Notes: generated by a model from the sequence alone, not told the origin. A stretch of 64,000 bases of DNA from Scalesia atractyloides (GCA_947069175.1 CAMTDV010000002.1:4939054-5003053), one strand, 5' to 3'; counted from the first letter of the stretch, positions 10,479 through 22,297 are shown. Numbers and translations are program-made.

Positions 10479-11831
10479 ATGGCAGCCAATGCAGGAACTG
10501 GTTCACCTTGTGGTGCATGCAAGTTTCTCCGAAGAAAATGCACTGCTGATTGCATCTTTGCACCCTACTTCTGCTCGGAACAAGGTCCCGATCGGTTTGC
10601 CGCAATCCACAAGGTGTTTGGTGCAAGCAATGTTTCAAAAATGTTGCACCATGTGGCTGCGGCCGACCGTTGCGAGGCCGTGGACACCATTGCTTATGAA
10701 GCTCAAGCTAGGATCAAAGATCCTGTTTATGGCTGTGTTGCTCATATATTTGCCTTACAACAACAGGTATAAATAATGGCAACAATTAAAGTGTTAGTAT
10801 ATAGTTCTAGATATGGAAAATTTCTGTACTTCATGATCATAAATTTGGATTTTAAAGGTTTTAGTCAGTTACAATAACGAAGATGGTAATTAGAGCATTC
10901 ACATCTCATTCTCCTGTCTACATAATTTAACTAAAAAACACATTTTTCTCTAAATTTGTTTATGTTTAAAAAACCTCAAACATCCCATTCTCCATCTTTA
11001 TCTTTATTTTACTTACAAACATTTATTTTATTAATTTTTTCTCTTTCTTATACACTCATATTACATATATAGATAGATATGAAAAGTAACATTCCAAATT
11101 ATATTTGGTATGTTCATTCTCTAAAACTTATCTCTAGAATAGAGAATGGGGTGTCGAGGTGTTTTGGTTTTTTTTGAACAACAAATTTTCTTTTAATCCT
11201 ATCATTTGTGTGTCTTGAACCCAAAACCTTCCCCTCCCAAACCCAATTGTTTTAATGATTGGTTTTGCCAATAGACCACCACCCTATTGATATCAGCGTA
11301 TAGTAAAGAAAGTTGGATTTAGAGAATAGGATGTGAATGATGTTACTATAGTAAATAAACATGTTTAAAATGCTTTAAATGAATTCATATATTTAATTAA
11401 CTTTATCAAGAAAAATAAAATTTGCAATCAATCAACAAATTTTGTCTTGCACAAATGAACAAATCCTTCACTTGTTTCATTTATTAACCCTTTTTTCACT
11501 CCTGACTAATCTTTAGGTTGCATGTTTACAAGCACAATTGATGCAAGTTAGAACTCAAATGGCACAAGGGTACATGGTTTCAAGAAATCTTGAATGTCAA
11601 CAGTTTGAAGACATGGCTGGAGCGACATCTTATCAGAATTACATGAACTTCAACACCTCACAACAAAGTTTGATGGAGTGTATTGATCACAATAATGACG
11701 TTACATCGAGTCAGGAGATTCAAAGTAGAAACTATCAAGATAATGATGATCATGTGCTCTTCAAGAACAGAATATCTGAAAGTGATTTGGGTGAGCTTCA
11801 TGAACTTGCGGTGAGAATGATGAGGAACTGA
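10479..11831 (+). CDS. LBD16-like: LOB-domain transcription factor, LBD16/17-type
   Basis: Two exons, 10479-10766 and 11517-11831, joined at CAG|GTATAA...TTTAG|GTTGCA (phase 0), give 200 residues. The LOB domain fills about residues 8-107. It has the zinc-binding C block C-x2-C-x6-C-x3-C (CGACKFLRRKCTADC), a GAS block with FAAIHKVFGASN, the invariant Pro in DPVYGC, and a leucine-zipper-like L-x6-L-x3-L-x6-M, where the last Leu is Met. The intron falls right after ALQQQ, the usual LBD site. The Gln/Asn-rich C terminus is a typical variable activation region. The family binds DNA in the nucleus. LBD16-type members act downstream of auxin response factors in lateral-root and callus initiation. 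The subgroup comes from similarity of CTADCIFAPYF and DRCEAVDTIAYEAQAR to LBD16/17 as I recall them. The start MAANAGTG was preferred because the LOB domain begins just after it. Confidence 0.9.
10891..11345. mobile_element. hAT-like MITE in LBD gene 1 intron
   Basis: The left end GAGCATTCACATCTCATTCTC is inverted at the right end, GAGAATAGGATGTGAATGATG. Ends of the form GAGCATTCACATCC are familiar from plant hAT-type MITEs. It lies wholly inside the 750-bp intron (10767-11516) and contains SINE-like sequence at about 11160-11300. Confidence 0.5.
11160..11300 (-). mobile_element. SINE-like fragment nested in the intronic MITE
   Basis: On - the sequence reads GGTGGTCTATTGGCAAAACC (A-box-like), then about 40 bp later TTTTGGGTTCAAGACACAC (B-box-like, GGTTCAAGAC), and ends in an A-rich tract that is T-rich on +. 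This is consistent with a tRNA-derived SINE head. No target duplication was found. Confidence 0.4.
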
Positions 11832-12844
11832 TGTAGATTAAATATAGTTTGATCTTGTGATGAAATATATATGATGCTATGGAACAAATATGTATGTATA
11901 GAGAGCTTAAGTTAGACATTACAATTGCTCATGGTGAAAACCTAATTTTGAAAATTTAATGCCATTTACTTGGGATTATAACTGATATCTTGTTGTTATG
12001 AGTTTCAACTTACCAGAAGAAGTAGCTGAATTTATGTTTCAAAACATATCATTACAAATAATATAACTTTCAATGACGGACATATCTGTTTATTATTTTT
12101 TTCGTTTGTTAAAGTGGTTAATAACACTAATCTGTCGGTGATACTCTCTAAAAAATTGCTCAAAAATCACAGTGAGTAATTTTATTTTTGACAAGTTATT
12201 GACGAATATTACTGGACCACCACCACCTCTTATAACGGCTTAGATAAATATTTTTCTGACAAACTTCTTTCGAGTTATGGACATACCTTTTACCAACGTC
12301 TTAGTAATCGGTTTGCAATATTCACTTAAAAATATTATATAATTTCCTGAAAACTAAAAATATAAGTATAAATTTGTGAAATTACAAAACTGTAATAACT
12401 GAATTACATTCTCACAAAGAGCTAGAGCTGGGCTGGGTTTCAGCAAAGGTATCATGACGTAACTAGCCCATGCAGTCTTATGATTTAATCAAAGAGAAGA
12501 GAATAAACTCATTTATAGAATGTTCGATAAAAACGACCGTAATCAAAAGTTAACATTACCTATTTTAAACAGTTATAGTTTTATGAATTCAATGTAATTC
12601 ATAATGTCAACCAATCTGTTCACTAATTAGGCTATGGGAGTGTGATTTCATCTTCCCCGACCACCCTCATTAACCACATCACCTCCACCGTCACCTCACA
12701 TGACCTTCCTCTCTAATCAAAACCTTCCAAATCATCATCCCACACCCCATCACCTTATGTCAAAGGTCAAGTCGCAATCCACAATAACACAATAATTAAT
12801 GTATGTAATTCAATAACACACACACATATCTAGTGTGGTCCATG
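11832..12844. other. 3' flank of LBD gene 1, then intergenic
   Basis: The first ~150 bp probably hold the 3' UTR. Beyond that, 12070-12330 contains phrases such as 'tctgtcggtgatac' and 'gttattgacgaatattactgg' that resemble subterminal repeats of CACTA elements. No terminal CACTA was found there. No gene is visible. Confidence 0.4.
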
Positions 12845-13060
12845 GCATTATAACCTAGTGGCATTTTAGTGTTGTGATAAGTCTTCGATACCATTAGGTC
12901 CTGAGTTCGATTCCAACAAATGAGTTTTTCCCAGATTTATTGGGGTGTTCTGAACTGATGTATATTGTGAAGATGGATATGATCGGATGGCTTCGACTAG
13001 TGGCACAATAATACTCTAATGGTATGTTAATGATCAAAATTTACCATAAAAAAATACATA
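12845..13060 (+). mobile_element. tRNA-derived SINE with A-rich tail
   Basis: The A-box-like ATAACCTAGTGGCATTTTAG is followed about 35 bp later by a strong B box, TGAGTTCGATTCCAAC. Then come a body of about 120 bp (GGGGTGTTCTGAACTGATG, GGATGGCTTCGACTAGTGG) and a tail TTTACCATAAAAAAA. 'TAGTGTGGTCCATGG' on the left and 'TAGTGCTCTATGG' on the right may be a decayed target duplication. The body differs from the SINE at 17938, so this is a different family. Confidence 0.6.
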
Positions 13061-13170
13061 GTGCTCTATGGTATAGTTCAGAATTTACTCCTATTTAATG
13101 ATCTGCTCCTAGTTAATACATTATTTATTGCACCTGAGATAATTTATTTAATTTATTGCATATACTATTT

Positions 13171-13210
13171 TCTTATTTATAATACTTTTTTCTTATTTAT
13201 AATACTTTTT
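13171..13210. repeat. perfect 20-bp tandem duplication
   Basis: TCTTATTTATAATACTTTTT occurs twice head to tail with no mismatch. Confidence 0.9.
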
Positions 13211-13264
13211 ATTAAGGATTAAATTAACATATATACTATTAATATTTTTATGACTAAATATTAT

Positions 13265-13700
13265 TTAAATTAAATAATATCTTATTTAGATAGTTTAAGT
13301 ATATAGTTATTAAATAATAATAATAATAATAACGGTTAAACATGTCAATTAGATTACTTTTTTCAAAGTAGAATTGGTGACAGACGCTGCATCGTGAATG
13401 CCAACCCACTAGGTTTAAATTAAATAGTATTCTATTTAAATAGTTAAGTATATAATTACTAAATAATAGTAATATCCAAATACAATGAGTATTTAAGGCA
13501 GGTTAGTTTAGATTGTGCTCTTCAAAAGAGTCTTGATGACACCCGCCGTATCACGTAGGATAATGTTATTTAAATACTTAAGTATATAATTACTAAATGA
13601 TATAGTAATAATAATAAACCCAAATATAATCGGTGTTTAAGGCAGGCCAGATTAAATTGTGCTCCCCAAAAGAGCCTCGACGACACTAATCGCATTGCAC
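13265..13700. repeat. three-unit tandem repeat, ~140 bp
   Basis: The anchor AAGTATATA(A/G)TTA(C/T)TAAAT begins at 13297, 13446 and 13580. Units 2 and 3 also share 'GGCAGG' followed by a 'TTGTGCTC..CAAAAGAG' block. The units are clearly diverged from each other, so this is an old array fragment. Confidence 0.6.
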
Positions 13701-13740
13701 ATGTCAACTTGCTCTCCCTCTCTCTCTATATATATATATA

Positions 13741-14190
13741 TAGGGTGCGGATAGTTTAAAAACCACATCCAGTTGAGCAAACCCTGCTAGATTAAAAAAA
13801 GGGCATGTAATATATATAATTTTAAGCATTTCGAGCCAAGAAAATCTAAGAAGCGACGAGTAGATGTAAAAAAAATAAAAAAAATGTTACGGTTTAAAGG
13901 CAAAATAAATGCAACAATGGCTGGTTACATTTTTTTTGCCAGTAACCAATTACATTTTTAAAGGAAAAAGAATGTTCGTTTTTATTTTCTTAAATATTTA
14001 CTCCACACTTTTTTTTAGTTTCTTGGTTCGAAATGCTTAAAATTATGTATATTACATGGTCTATTTTCTCAAATAAATAAAAATCATAACCTAGAGTTTG
14101 TAGGGTTTGCTCAACAAGCAAACTCTACAAACTCTAGGTTTCGAATATATACCACCTCCAGTTGAGCAAACCCTATAAACTCTAGGTTTC

Positions 14191-14192
<2 letters not shown>
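13741..14192. mobile_element. (TA)n-bounded MITE 3
   Basis: GTTGAGCAAACCCTGCTAG... ATTTTAAGCATTTCGAGCCAAG on the left faces CTTGGTTCGAAATGCTTAAAAT... AGGGTTTGCTCAAC on the right. Two extra direct copies of the terminal segment (GAGTTTGTAGGGTTTGCTC/GCAAACTCTACAAACTC, then GAGCAAACCCTATAAACTC) form a near-perfect hairpin at about 14095-14135. It is flanked on both sides by (TA)n. Confidence 0.6.
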
Positions 14193-14232
<40 letters not shown>

Positions 14233-14235
<3 letters not shown>

Positions 14236-15130
14236 CGGGATTTGGGGAAAACGCCTAAAAGTGTTTAAACGGTGAGAACGATTTTGGTGTTGACATATAG
14301 CATTTGTGCTAACTTACACTAAGGGTAATATTGTCAAAAAGTTTATGCACATACTACTCACATGCCAAATACCATCCACATACTAGTCACATGCATATTC
14401 CACCATCTTTTTTAAACTCTTGTAAGTTTTTTATACTTGATTATTTTTACCAAAAATTACACCATAAAATCGAGTGTTTTATTATCTTTCCAACGAATAT
14501 ACTACTGCTATACATTTGAAATTAAAAAAAATACATGAGCTGGGTGCTCAAATAAAAACGCCATAAAACACCCATTTAAGAAAAACGCAATAAAACAACC
14601 ATATAAGAAAAACGCCATGAAAATACCATGTTGAAAACACCATAAAACACCCAAAACGCCATTAAAATACCCAGTTGAAAACACCATAAAACACCCAATT
14701 AAGAAAGAAAAAAACATGAAAACATAGTTGCAAAAGCCATAAAAACACTCCGTTTAGAAAACGCCATAAAAACAGTTGAAAACGCCATAAAAACCATGAA
14801 AACTCAGTTGAAAACGTCATAAAAAAAGTTCAAAACGCCATAAAAAACCTAGTTCATGTTTTTTCGAAATATATATCAATAGTATACTCGTTGTAAAGAT
14901 AAAAAAACGCTGAGTTTTATGGTGTAATTTTTTGAGAAAAATAATCACGTATAAAAAAGTTAATGGCGTTTAAATATGATGGGGGAAAATGACATGTAAT
15001 TAGCATGTGAACCCTTGTTTGGATCTTCCAATTTTATCCCTACTGGTAGTTATAATGTTCTCATTATTTACAAAAATGTCAGCGCATCATCTCACTGTTT
15101 TCACACTTTTAGACCTTTTCTCATTATCCC

Positions 15131-15134
<4 letters not shown>
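14233..15134. mobile_element. (TA)n-bounded MITE 4
   Basis: The left end GCGGGATTTGGGGAAAACG followed by CTAAAAGTGTTTAAACGGTG is inverted at the right end, which contains CACTGTTTTCACACTTTTAG and ATTATCCCGTTTATATATA. A (TA)n(GA)n tract lies to the left and a (TA)n tract to the right. A minisatellite occupies its centre. Confidence 0.6.
14553..14850. repeat. minisatellite, AAAACGCCATAAAA units
   Basis: Imperfect units of about 20-28 bp built on GAAAACGCCATAAAACACCC are repeated roughly ten times inside the MITE at 14233-15134. Confidence 0.7.

Positions 15135-15138
<4 letters not shown>

Positions 15139-15179
<41 letters not shown>
15139..15179. repeat. (TA)n microsatellite between two MITEs
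   Basis: An uninterrupted TA run of about 40 bp joins the elements at 14233-15134 and 15179-15625. Confidence 0.9.
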
Positions 15180-15181
<2 letters not shown>

Positions 15182-15625
15182 TTGAGCTAAGAAAACACCG
15201 TAGGGTTAATACAAAAACCAACTTTAGGATGAGAACAATGAGAACCAATATGAGCACAACCAAAATAAACCTAAAACAAACAATGAAGCCCTCACCCCTA
15301 CCCCACTACTACCCAAAACTAATAACACCCCCCCCCCCCCCAAAAAAAAAAAAAAAAAAAAGAAAAAACCTAAACCCCCCCCCCCCACCCCTAACTAAGC
15401 TAAATGTTGAAACCTAAATCTTAAAGTTAAATCTCAAAACTAAATGCTAAAAATGTTTTTTTATAGTTAAATCGTGACTTTTTATAAAAAAATCAAATTT
15501 CTTTTTATCAACAAAAGGTTACGATTTTAATGGAACTTATTAAAAAAAAAGAAATTTTTGTATTTTTAAGTTTTTTTTAAGTATTTTTGGTTGTGTTCAT
15601 ACCGATCTCTAAATGATCTTCACCT
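15179..15625. mobile_element. (TA)n-bounded MITE 5
   Basis: It lies between two (TA)n tracts. The left part contains AATATGAGCACAACCAAAA, and the right part contains TTTTTGGTTGTGTTCATACC in inverted orientation. The inverted match is weaker than in its neighbours. A (C)n(A)n(C)n tract at 15329-15386 sits inside. Confidence 0.45.
15329..15386. repeat. C-run / A-run / C-run simple sequence
   Basis: A run of about 14 C, a run of about 20 A (one G), a short linker and another run of about 14 C. The G-rich complement could form a quadruplex, which is inference from base composition only. Confidence 0.85.
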
Positions 15626-16769
15626 ATATATATATATATGGAAGGAAAACCTACCTACACTATACCCAAATTTTCAGTAACAAACTTCTTCAAGGTGTGG
15701 GTATGACTACTTAACGACGTGACACATTAGGTGGAGTGCCATACTTAAAGGATGGGCCTTCTCCACACTCTATAGCCTAATGCATTCTCAATAAATCATA
15801 AAAAAACCAACCAATCACTACAAACCAACCTATTTCCCCACATAAACCAATCAATCATAACATTCCCAACCAATCACAAATACAACCATCAAACTCATCA
15901 CTACCGTGATGACCACCACTACCGTGATGACCACCACTGGAAATTTAATTTTATCAGTAAACTTCTATCACGCCATAGTTTGACCACCCTTACACTTAAG
16001 TATTAGATAAATATACACTTTAAAGGATTTAAACACACAGCACTTGTGTGAAGAGCAAACATTTACCACTAGTAAATTAATTAGTAATTGACTAGTTTTA
16101 ATTAAAAACTATGTGGCTGATAATTTACGTGACAATAGAGTGTATGTGGGAGGAAAGTGAAAAAGGATTAAAAAATTCATAGAATTGGTCCCACATGTTT
16201 GTATTTAAAGGGCTAATAAGTAGGTTCACCTAATGTAACCCCTTGTAAACCTTTTTAAGTTAATAAATCAGCAAAATGTCCCCTTGATTGACTGCACATC
16301 ATTGGTTTACTACCATAACTCAATTATTATTCTTACTTTATACCCCATTTACCACCTCTAATAATAATATTATTATCGACAACACATAGTTCGACAAAAC
16401 AAATACGCCTTTTCTTATCTTCTAGAACTATCACACGAGTGCTATGTAGCACGAGTGCATAAAGTAAATATTCTATATGGATTCTATATAGATGTTTAAA
16501 AATAGAGCTTTTCACATATGGATTTTAGAAACTCTTAATTAAAATTTATACATGGAAAGTATTAAGAGAAATCTCCATTTTATTAAGAAAATCAATAAAA
16601 CTTCATTCAACCAATATGTAAACATGAGTACGAATGGCAAACAACTCGTTAGGCAAATCCAAAACATTTGGAACACATAAAGAGATGAGTATTCGGGTAC
16701 AAAATTAGTTAAAAAAAATTTTGCCAGTAGGGGATGGCTCCCCCTCATGACTAGACATCATCACAAGAT
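15626..16769. other. intergenic, nothing recognised
   Basis: AT-rich. It holds a perfect 18-bp tandem duplication of ACCGTGATGACCACCACT at 15903-15938. No gene or RNA was recognised. The lower part may still belong to the copia remnant that starts at about 16770. Confidence 0.4.
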
Positions 16770-17290
16770 AGTTTAAGAGATTGTTCATGACAAGACTCTT
16801 GAACTTAGCAACTCTATTTCTTAAATTACCTAAAAAGTCACCGACAATCTCACTCTCTTTCATCTTTAGCATCTCCAACTCGATCTCTTAGGTTTGCAAT
16901 CGTGATTTGTAAACTCGATCAACCCCTAAATAATAAACCTGGATCAATTCCCATACTTGCTTTGCTTTTTTTTATTTGCAACTTGAAGCAATATATCCTC
17001 GCATGGTGTTTGGAATATCATTGCTTTTGTTGTGTAGTTTTTTTTCCTCTTTAGTGTTTCTCTTGTTACCATATCTATCGTGTCTGAAAGACCATATGCT
17101 CATTGCTTGCTTTGACTAACCTGTCGTGGTTGATCTCATCCTTTTGCCTGATTGTTTGCTTTAATCGTTCCGGTTTGATCATCATTTGTTGCCTTCTTTT
17201 ACCTATTATGGTAGATAATTTGGAAGACTTAGGGAACAAGGTGATCGAGCCTTTAATGCTACAATACCAATTGTTGTCCTTGATTCAATA
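16770..17290 (-). pseudogene. Ty1/copia gag (UBN2-like) remnant
   Basis: On - the translation contains DILLQVANKKK (about 16980-17010), then in a shifted frame AKQVWELIQVYYLGVDRV and, after a stop, EIELEMLKMKESEIVGDFL. This follows the copia gag pattern 'LQVANKKTAKEIWDAL....VR.ARLQTL..EFE.LKMKD.E.V.DF'. A TGGTATTGTAGC sequence at about 17262-17273 (-) resembles a decayed initiator-tRNA primer-binding site upstream of gag. Multiple stops and frame changes mark it as dead, and no protease, integrase or RT was seen. Confidence 0.6.
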
Positions 17291-17920
17291 ATACACCAGG
17301 AACAAACCGATTTAAATACAACAAGCACACGCCATGAATTTTTCTTTTATTAATCAAGCCTGCCAATTACATGAACCCAAACTATCTATTTATTCTAAAC
17401 CTTTACTCGCTAAACATAGAACCCTAGTTGACTCAAACTCCTAATAAATCATGGGCGGAGGATAATGGTGGCCCGGGGTGTCCCAACCCCCACCACTTTT
17501 TCGCTCGTGGACTCGTTGTGTTAACTTTACTAAAAATCTCCGACTTTTTTTAGCGCAAAATATTGGATTTTTAGAGTCCGGCCTCTATCAAGTTTTCGTT
17601 CAAACTCCGCTATTGCTCCTGATACCTAGGACTTTAAACAACTAGATAAACATGCAAATAGACCAAACATTTATCTTGATTCTAGCTAGATGTACATCAC
17701 TAATAAACTAAATATAACTTTACATTTATCTTGATTCTTACTAGATAAACATAACTAATGAACTAAATATAACTTTAAGCTTCTTTTAATTCAATCCCTT
17801 AACTTTTTCTTATTCTTTCACTTGTGATCCAATTTAGGATTAAACGCCTTCAAAAGCAACACTACATGTGTGTCTAGGGGCATTCATTATAGACAACTCG
17901 TAGTAGTGTAGAATTTGAGC
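17291..17920. other. intergenic, repeat-like
   Basis: No gene. The 17455-17625 stretch (GGGCGGAGGATAATGG, GTGGCCCGGGGTGTCCC) reads like degraded transposon sequence that I cannot assign. Confidence 0.35.
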
Positions 17921-17937
17921 ATAATAATCCCCTTGCA

Positions 17938-18265
17938 TGTCCTAACAAGTAGGTCTAGTGGTTAGTTATTTGGTTTCTTTTTTTGAGATTTCAAGTTCAA
18001 CTTCTGCTAGCTTCACTTTGAAAGACATTGGTGGTGGCAATTAAGTTTAGAACTAGGCCTATTTGGAAGTTGCCAGTTTGAAACCGAACCGAACCGGGTT
18101 TTACCGCACTGGGCTTTCGGGCGGGCAAGTTTTCCCTGGAACTGGTGGCTTGGGGGCTCGGGTATGCATCCAACTCTGACCGTTATGAAGGAGGGAATGC
18201 ATTTGCTCGATTGATGGCATTCCTGGATGCTTATCTAGTGATTTAGTTGGGCGTTCAAAAAATAA

Positions 18266-18323
<58 letters not shown>
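17938..18323 (+). mobile_element. full-length SINE with 17-bp target duplication
   Basis: The 17-bp sequence ATAATAATCCCCTTGCA occurs at 17921-17937 and again at 18324-18340, flanking the element. The part closest to the tail could be shared with the (AAT)n tract, but TCCCCTTGCA is unambiguous. The head has an A-box-like AGGTCTAGTGGTTAGTTATTTGG and a B-box-like TTCAAGTTCAACTTC. The body carries GGGTTTTACCGCACTGGGC and CTGGTGGCTTGGGGGCTCGGG. A (TAA)n tail runs from about 18266. Plant SINEs are Pol III-transcribed and moved by LINE machinery; no LINE is seen here. Confidence 0.8.
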
Positions 18324-18331
<8 letters not shown>

Positions 18332-18340
18332 CCCCTTGCA

Positions 18341-20849
18341 CATACGAAAACAATGGCAAAGTTTGTTTACAAATTAGTGAAAACTCAACTAGAACAAGAC
18401 GAGTCAAGACTCATACATCAAGGAGATCTAAAAATTATGAACCATCGTATCTAGCATATGAATGTGTTTAGTTCGTTTTGTATCAATTTACATGATCCAA
18501 GACTAGGGATTACAATGGGTCAGGTATGACTAATTCTTGTGTCATACCCGTTTATAAAATCTTATCCTATATCCGACTCATTACCTATGGGACATCAATA
18601 TACCCTTTAGTATTTTAAAAAATGCCCATTGCGATTACATATATTTTACTTTTCAATATTTGAAAATGTAAATATATTATAGTATTAATCTCAAATAACT
18701 TTGTATATTATAGTATATAAATATAAATAATTATAGTATATAAATATAAATAATGTCGATCATAAAATATATTACGAAATTTAAAAATATAAATATATTA
18801 TAGTATTATTAACTTTGTATATTATAATATATAAATATAAATAATGCTGATCATAATATACTATATTACTTAAAACAGTTTATTTTTAATTAAAAAATTA
18901 TTACAATGAAACATACTAGAAGAGAAAATAAAAGTAAAAGTTAAAAAGTCTTCAGTTCATCGTTAGCTTTTAATAAAAAAGATCTTCAGTTCACGTTAGG
19001 TTTTAATAAAAAAAATCTTCTTTATATTTTATTTTATCCTCAAAGGTCAAAACCAGCCAAAATTTCCTACCACCTCGTAACTCGTAAGTTGCTATTTAAA
19101 ACTATTAAAAATAAAAATAAATTATTTTAATTTAATACTTTGATTTTCTAATCATAATTTTTAATCAGTTTCCTTTAAAGTTTAGAAACAAACTTGAGCA
19201 TAAGAAGCAACATGACAACAGCATTACAAAGTTATGTTATCCAGTTTTCTAGCCTCTTTGGTTCACTTTAACGCACATTAGTAAAAGAGCATGGTAAAAG
19301 AATTTAGAGCGGAAGGAGCGCAAAAGTGCCGTTTCAAAAAATAAAAAAAAACAAATATTAACCAATTAAAAACCAACCTAAACAACATCCACCTTACCAC
19401 CCAAATACCCCTCCACACTAGTAAAATATACCCCGCCCTCACCACCACACCATTTCCACACCACCCCACGGGGCGGTCTTCTTGATATGGAGAAATCACC
19501 ATACCACTTTTTCATACCCGCTTCGTATGTTCTATCATAAACACCCTAAAAAACCAATGGTCTTTCATATAAGCTGGTCTTTCACCAAATAATTATGTTT
19601 AATTTTTATACCATGCTTAAAAAAAGCATTTTTTATGTATAAAGTAGTAATTTGTTTATAGAACCACAACTTACACAATCTCTAATTCTACAGTTAAACT
19701 ACACATTTTTTTCATTATACAAATTGAACCCTTACCACTTAAAAACACAAAATCTTATTTAAGATCTTGATACCGCCAGGGACGGACCCAAGTGTATGTG
19801 TGGGTGGACGGACGAGCGTACCTCTTAAAACTTTTTTTGTGTATCTTATATACAAAAATTCTGATCACACCTCTTAAAAATATGATTGAACCCTTCATTC
19901 GAATCACCAAAAATAATATCTTAGTACACCACTAAATACCGCTAACTCAAACACCCTTTGCTATTTTTAAAGTAGCAAACACCCTTTGCTATTTTTAAAG
20001 TAGCAATTGATGAGCCTCTATTGTCAAACTTTTCAGCTCCAAGTGAAGGTGGGTGGTGTTGTAAGTATTTGTTTATTGCTTTCGGTAATCGTGTTTTTTT
20101 TAATTTAGTTAATGCTTTAAGTGTATGAATTTCGGGTTAATATATATACATTCTAGTTTAATTAAAAAGTTAAACTATAGCAGTGGCATAATCAGGATTT
20201 TTTCTTTACGGGTTTAGAAATTTTCAAATTTTGATCTTTTTCATCTGGTCTAATTAAACGGTTTGATCGAATCACATAATAAGAATAACAAAAATCAAAT
20301 TAATTGGAAATAAATAATGTAAAAAAGTCAACTGAAACTAAAAGTGAATAACGGAAATTCATTAAAACTGCTATCGCCAAGGTTTTTTTGAAACTTATCT
20401 ATTACATCATCTATCGAAACCTTTCTAAGCAAATCTTTTTTTCAACAAAAACAAATGCAACAATACACCATCTAAATGTTTCTCATGGACTGCCCAAATC
20501 CATTGAAGGTTAAAACACCATAAAAATTTGAACCATTCCTTCCGTAACATAAATTTTACCAAAATACCCATGATTAACTATAATGATCACAACCGTCATA
20601 GCTCTTTTTTTATATAACATTAGTTCAAACTACTAAATCACAACTACCAATTTAACTTACTTACAAAAGACATTAAGTATAAAATTAACATTTACAACCT
20701 AAAAAGAATTTTGACCCGTTTGACATGTAACCAGAAGCGCATAGAGGGCAATGATGTGTGTTCGTCCCAAACTCGCCATTCCTAAGCATGCAATTTTCCT
20801 ATCATTCACATCACAAAAATATATTCATAAGTATGTGTTATAAAACACT
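18341..20849. other. intergenic, small duplications only
   Basis: AT-rich. Holds an imperfect ~115-bp tandem duplication at about 18660-18860 (anchor AAATATATTATAGTATTA) and a perfect 28-bp tandem duplication at 19948-20003. A MITE-like patch at 19250-19510 includes AATATTAACCAATTAAAA, a phrase that recurs in altered form at about 34990 and 40090. No gene recognised. Confidence 0.4.
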
Positions 20850-20864
20850 AAACTACATTATTCA

Positions 20865-20900
<36 letters not shown>

Positions 20901-22297
20901 CTTATTTGACCCGTTAGCAAGGTCATACTCCTATATCATACTTTATGTATTTATTAAATCCATACCACAATTCGTCTACAACAAATTTATACTTCATCAT
21001 TCCATCATTTTCAAAATTATACATTCCATCCGATCCATTCGTTTCGGGTCAAAATCTAACCATTTTTATATCTATCATTTTTGGGTTATTTGACCCATTC
21101 ATAATAAGTCAACGTAGCGACCATTTCATTCTTATTACTAATTCATTCACCTTGACTCAATTGACAACGAGTCATATCATACACAATATAATCATCGTAA
21201 ACTTCTACTCATTTTGACCCGTTAGAAAGGGGTCAATTCGCATCCTTTACTTTTTCATTCCTAACGATTACTTCAAAGCTTAACTCATCGATTTACTATA
21301 TTCAATACTACAACTTTCAACTAGAATTAATATATGAAACTATTACCTTAATTTACATTAAGAATAGACGAAGTTCATATGAACTTATCTTTATCTTGCT
21401 TTGTTTACGACCCGGATTGGCTCGTGCTCTCTTCCTTTACTCTTACAATGTCATACCCACATTTTCAATTCCATACTTCTATCTCATACTTATATTACAT
21501 AGAGGGCCAACAATTCATTATTTTTCCAATCCAAATCATTTAACATCATATTAATATGGATTCATCATCATTACATAAAAACTACTACTCAAGGCATTTC
21601 ATCAAACACTTGATGTGCATACAATAAACAAAGCATGGTCTACAAGGATCTTATGCAGAATCTTACTAGATCATGTCAAAATCATCATATTCAACTAAAT
21701 TCATAAAACTTTCATACTAAATCAATTTCATCAAACAAATATTCACTACAAGCAACTTCATACATGATCATTACACTAATTTGCACATTTAACATCATCA
21801 TCTTCATAACATTACTATTACAAGTGGGTCTTCATCAAAATATCAAAATAACCAAATATTCAAGCATGATTCTTGTTTCATAAGATGATTCTAACTCATA
21901 ATCATTCTAATTTCACATAAATTCATGGATTTCTTGAAACCCATTTCATACAAAACTATCAAAACATAAAATTTTACTTACCTTGTGCTCTAGTGTGCTT
22001 AGATGATTAAGTTCAAGGACATGCGTTTTCAATTTGCCGATTCTATGATGACAAGGGGTTTTCCCCTTCTTTCTCTGACTCCTGGCGACACACACACACA
22101 CACCTGAGGTGTATGTGTTTTTGTCTTGTTTCAATTTTATTATCCCACATTCCTTTTATGTTAATTTTGGCCCCTTATGTTTAGTGTTTATATTTTATAG
22201 TCTATTACTTTCTTTTTAGTTAAACCTTACTTATGTACTAACTAGGTTTATAATTTTAATTATATGTACACATACATAAAGATTTTTGGGGTGTTAT
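20850..22297 (+). mobile_element. degraded LTR, related to the 27.7-kb solo LTR
   Basis: The right ~700 bp follows the 3' part of the LTR at 27714-30699: TTTCATCAAACACTTGATGTG, AATTTGCACAT, an 'ACTTACCTTGTGCTC'-type phrase, 'TTTTGGCCCCTTATG', and the closing TTTTTGGGGTGTTATA against TTTTTGGGGCATTACA. The terminal TTACA has decayed to TTATA. The left border is uncertain, and an (ATT)n run lies at 20866-20900. No internal coding region adjoins it. Confidence 0.5.

Noticed and set aside
10235..10776. Alternative + frames of 104 and 116 codons over LBD exon 1
   Set aside because: They overlap the LOB-domain frame, which has clear family motifs and a proper splice junction.
20758..21217. Overlapping frames of 111 and 90 codons on +
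   Set aside because: They include an (ATT)n run read as Ile and lie in a degraded LTR.
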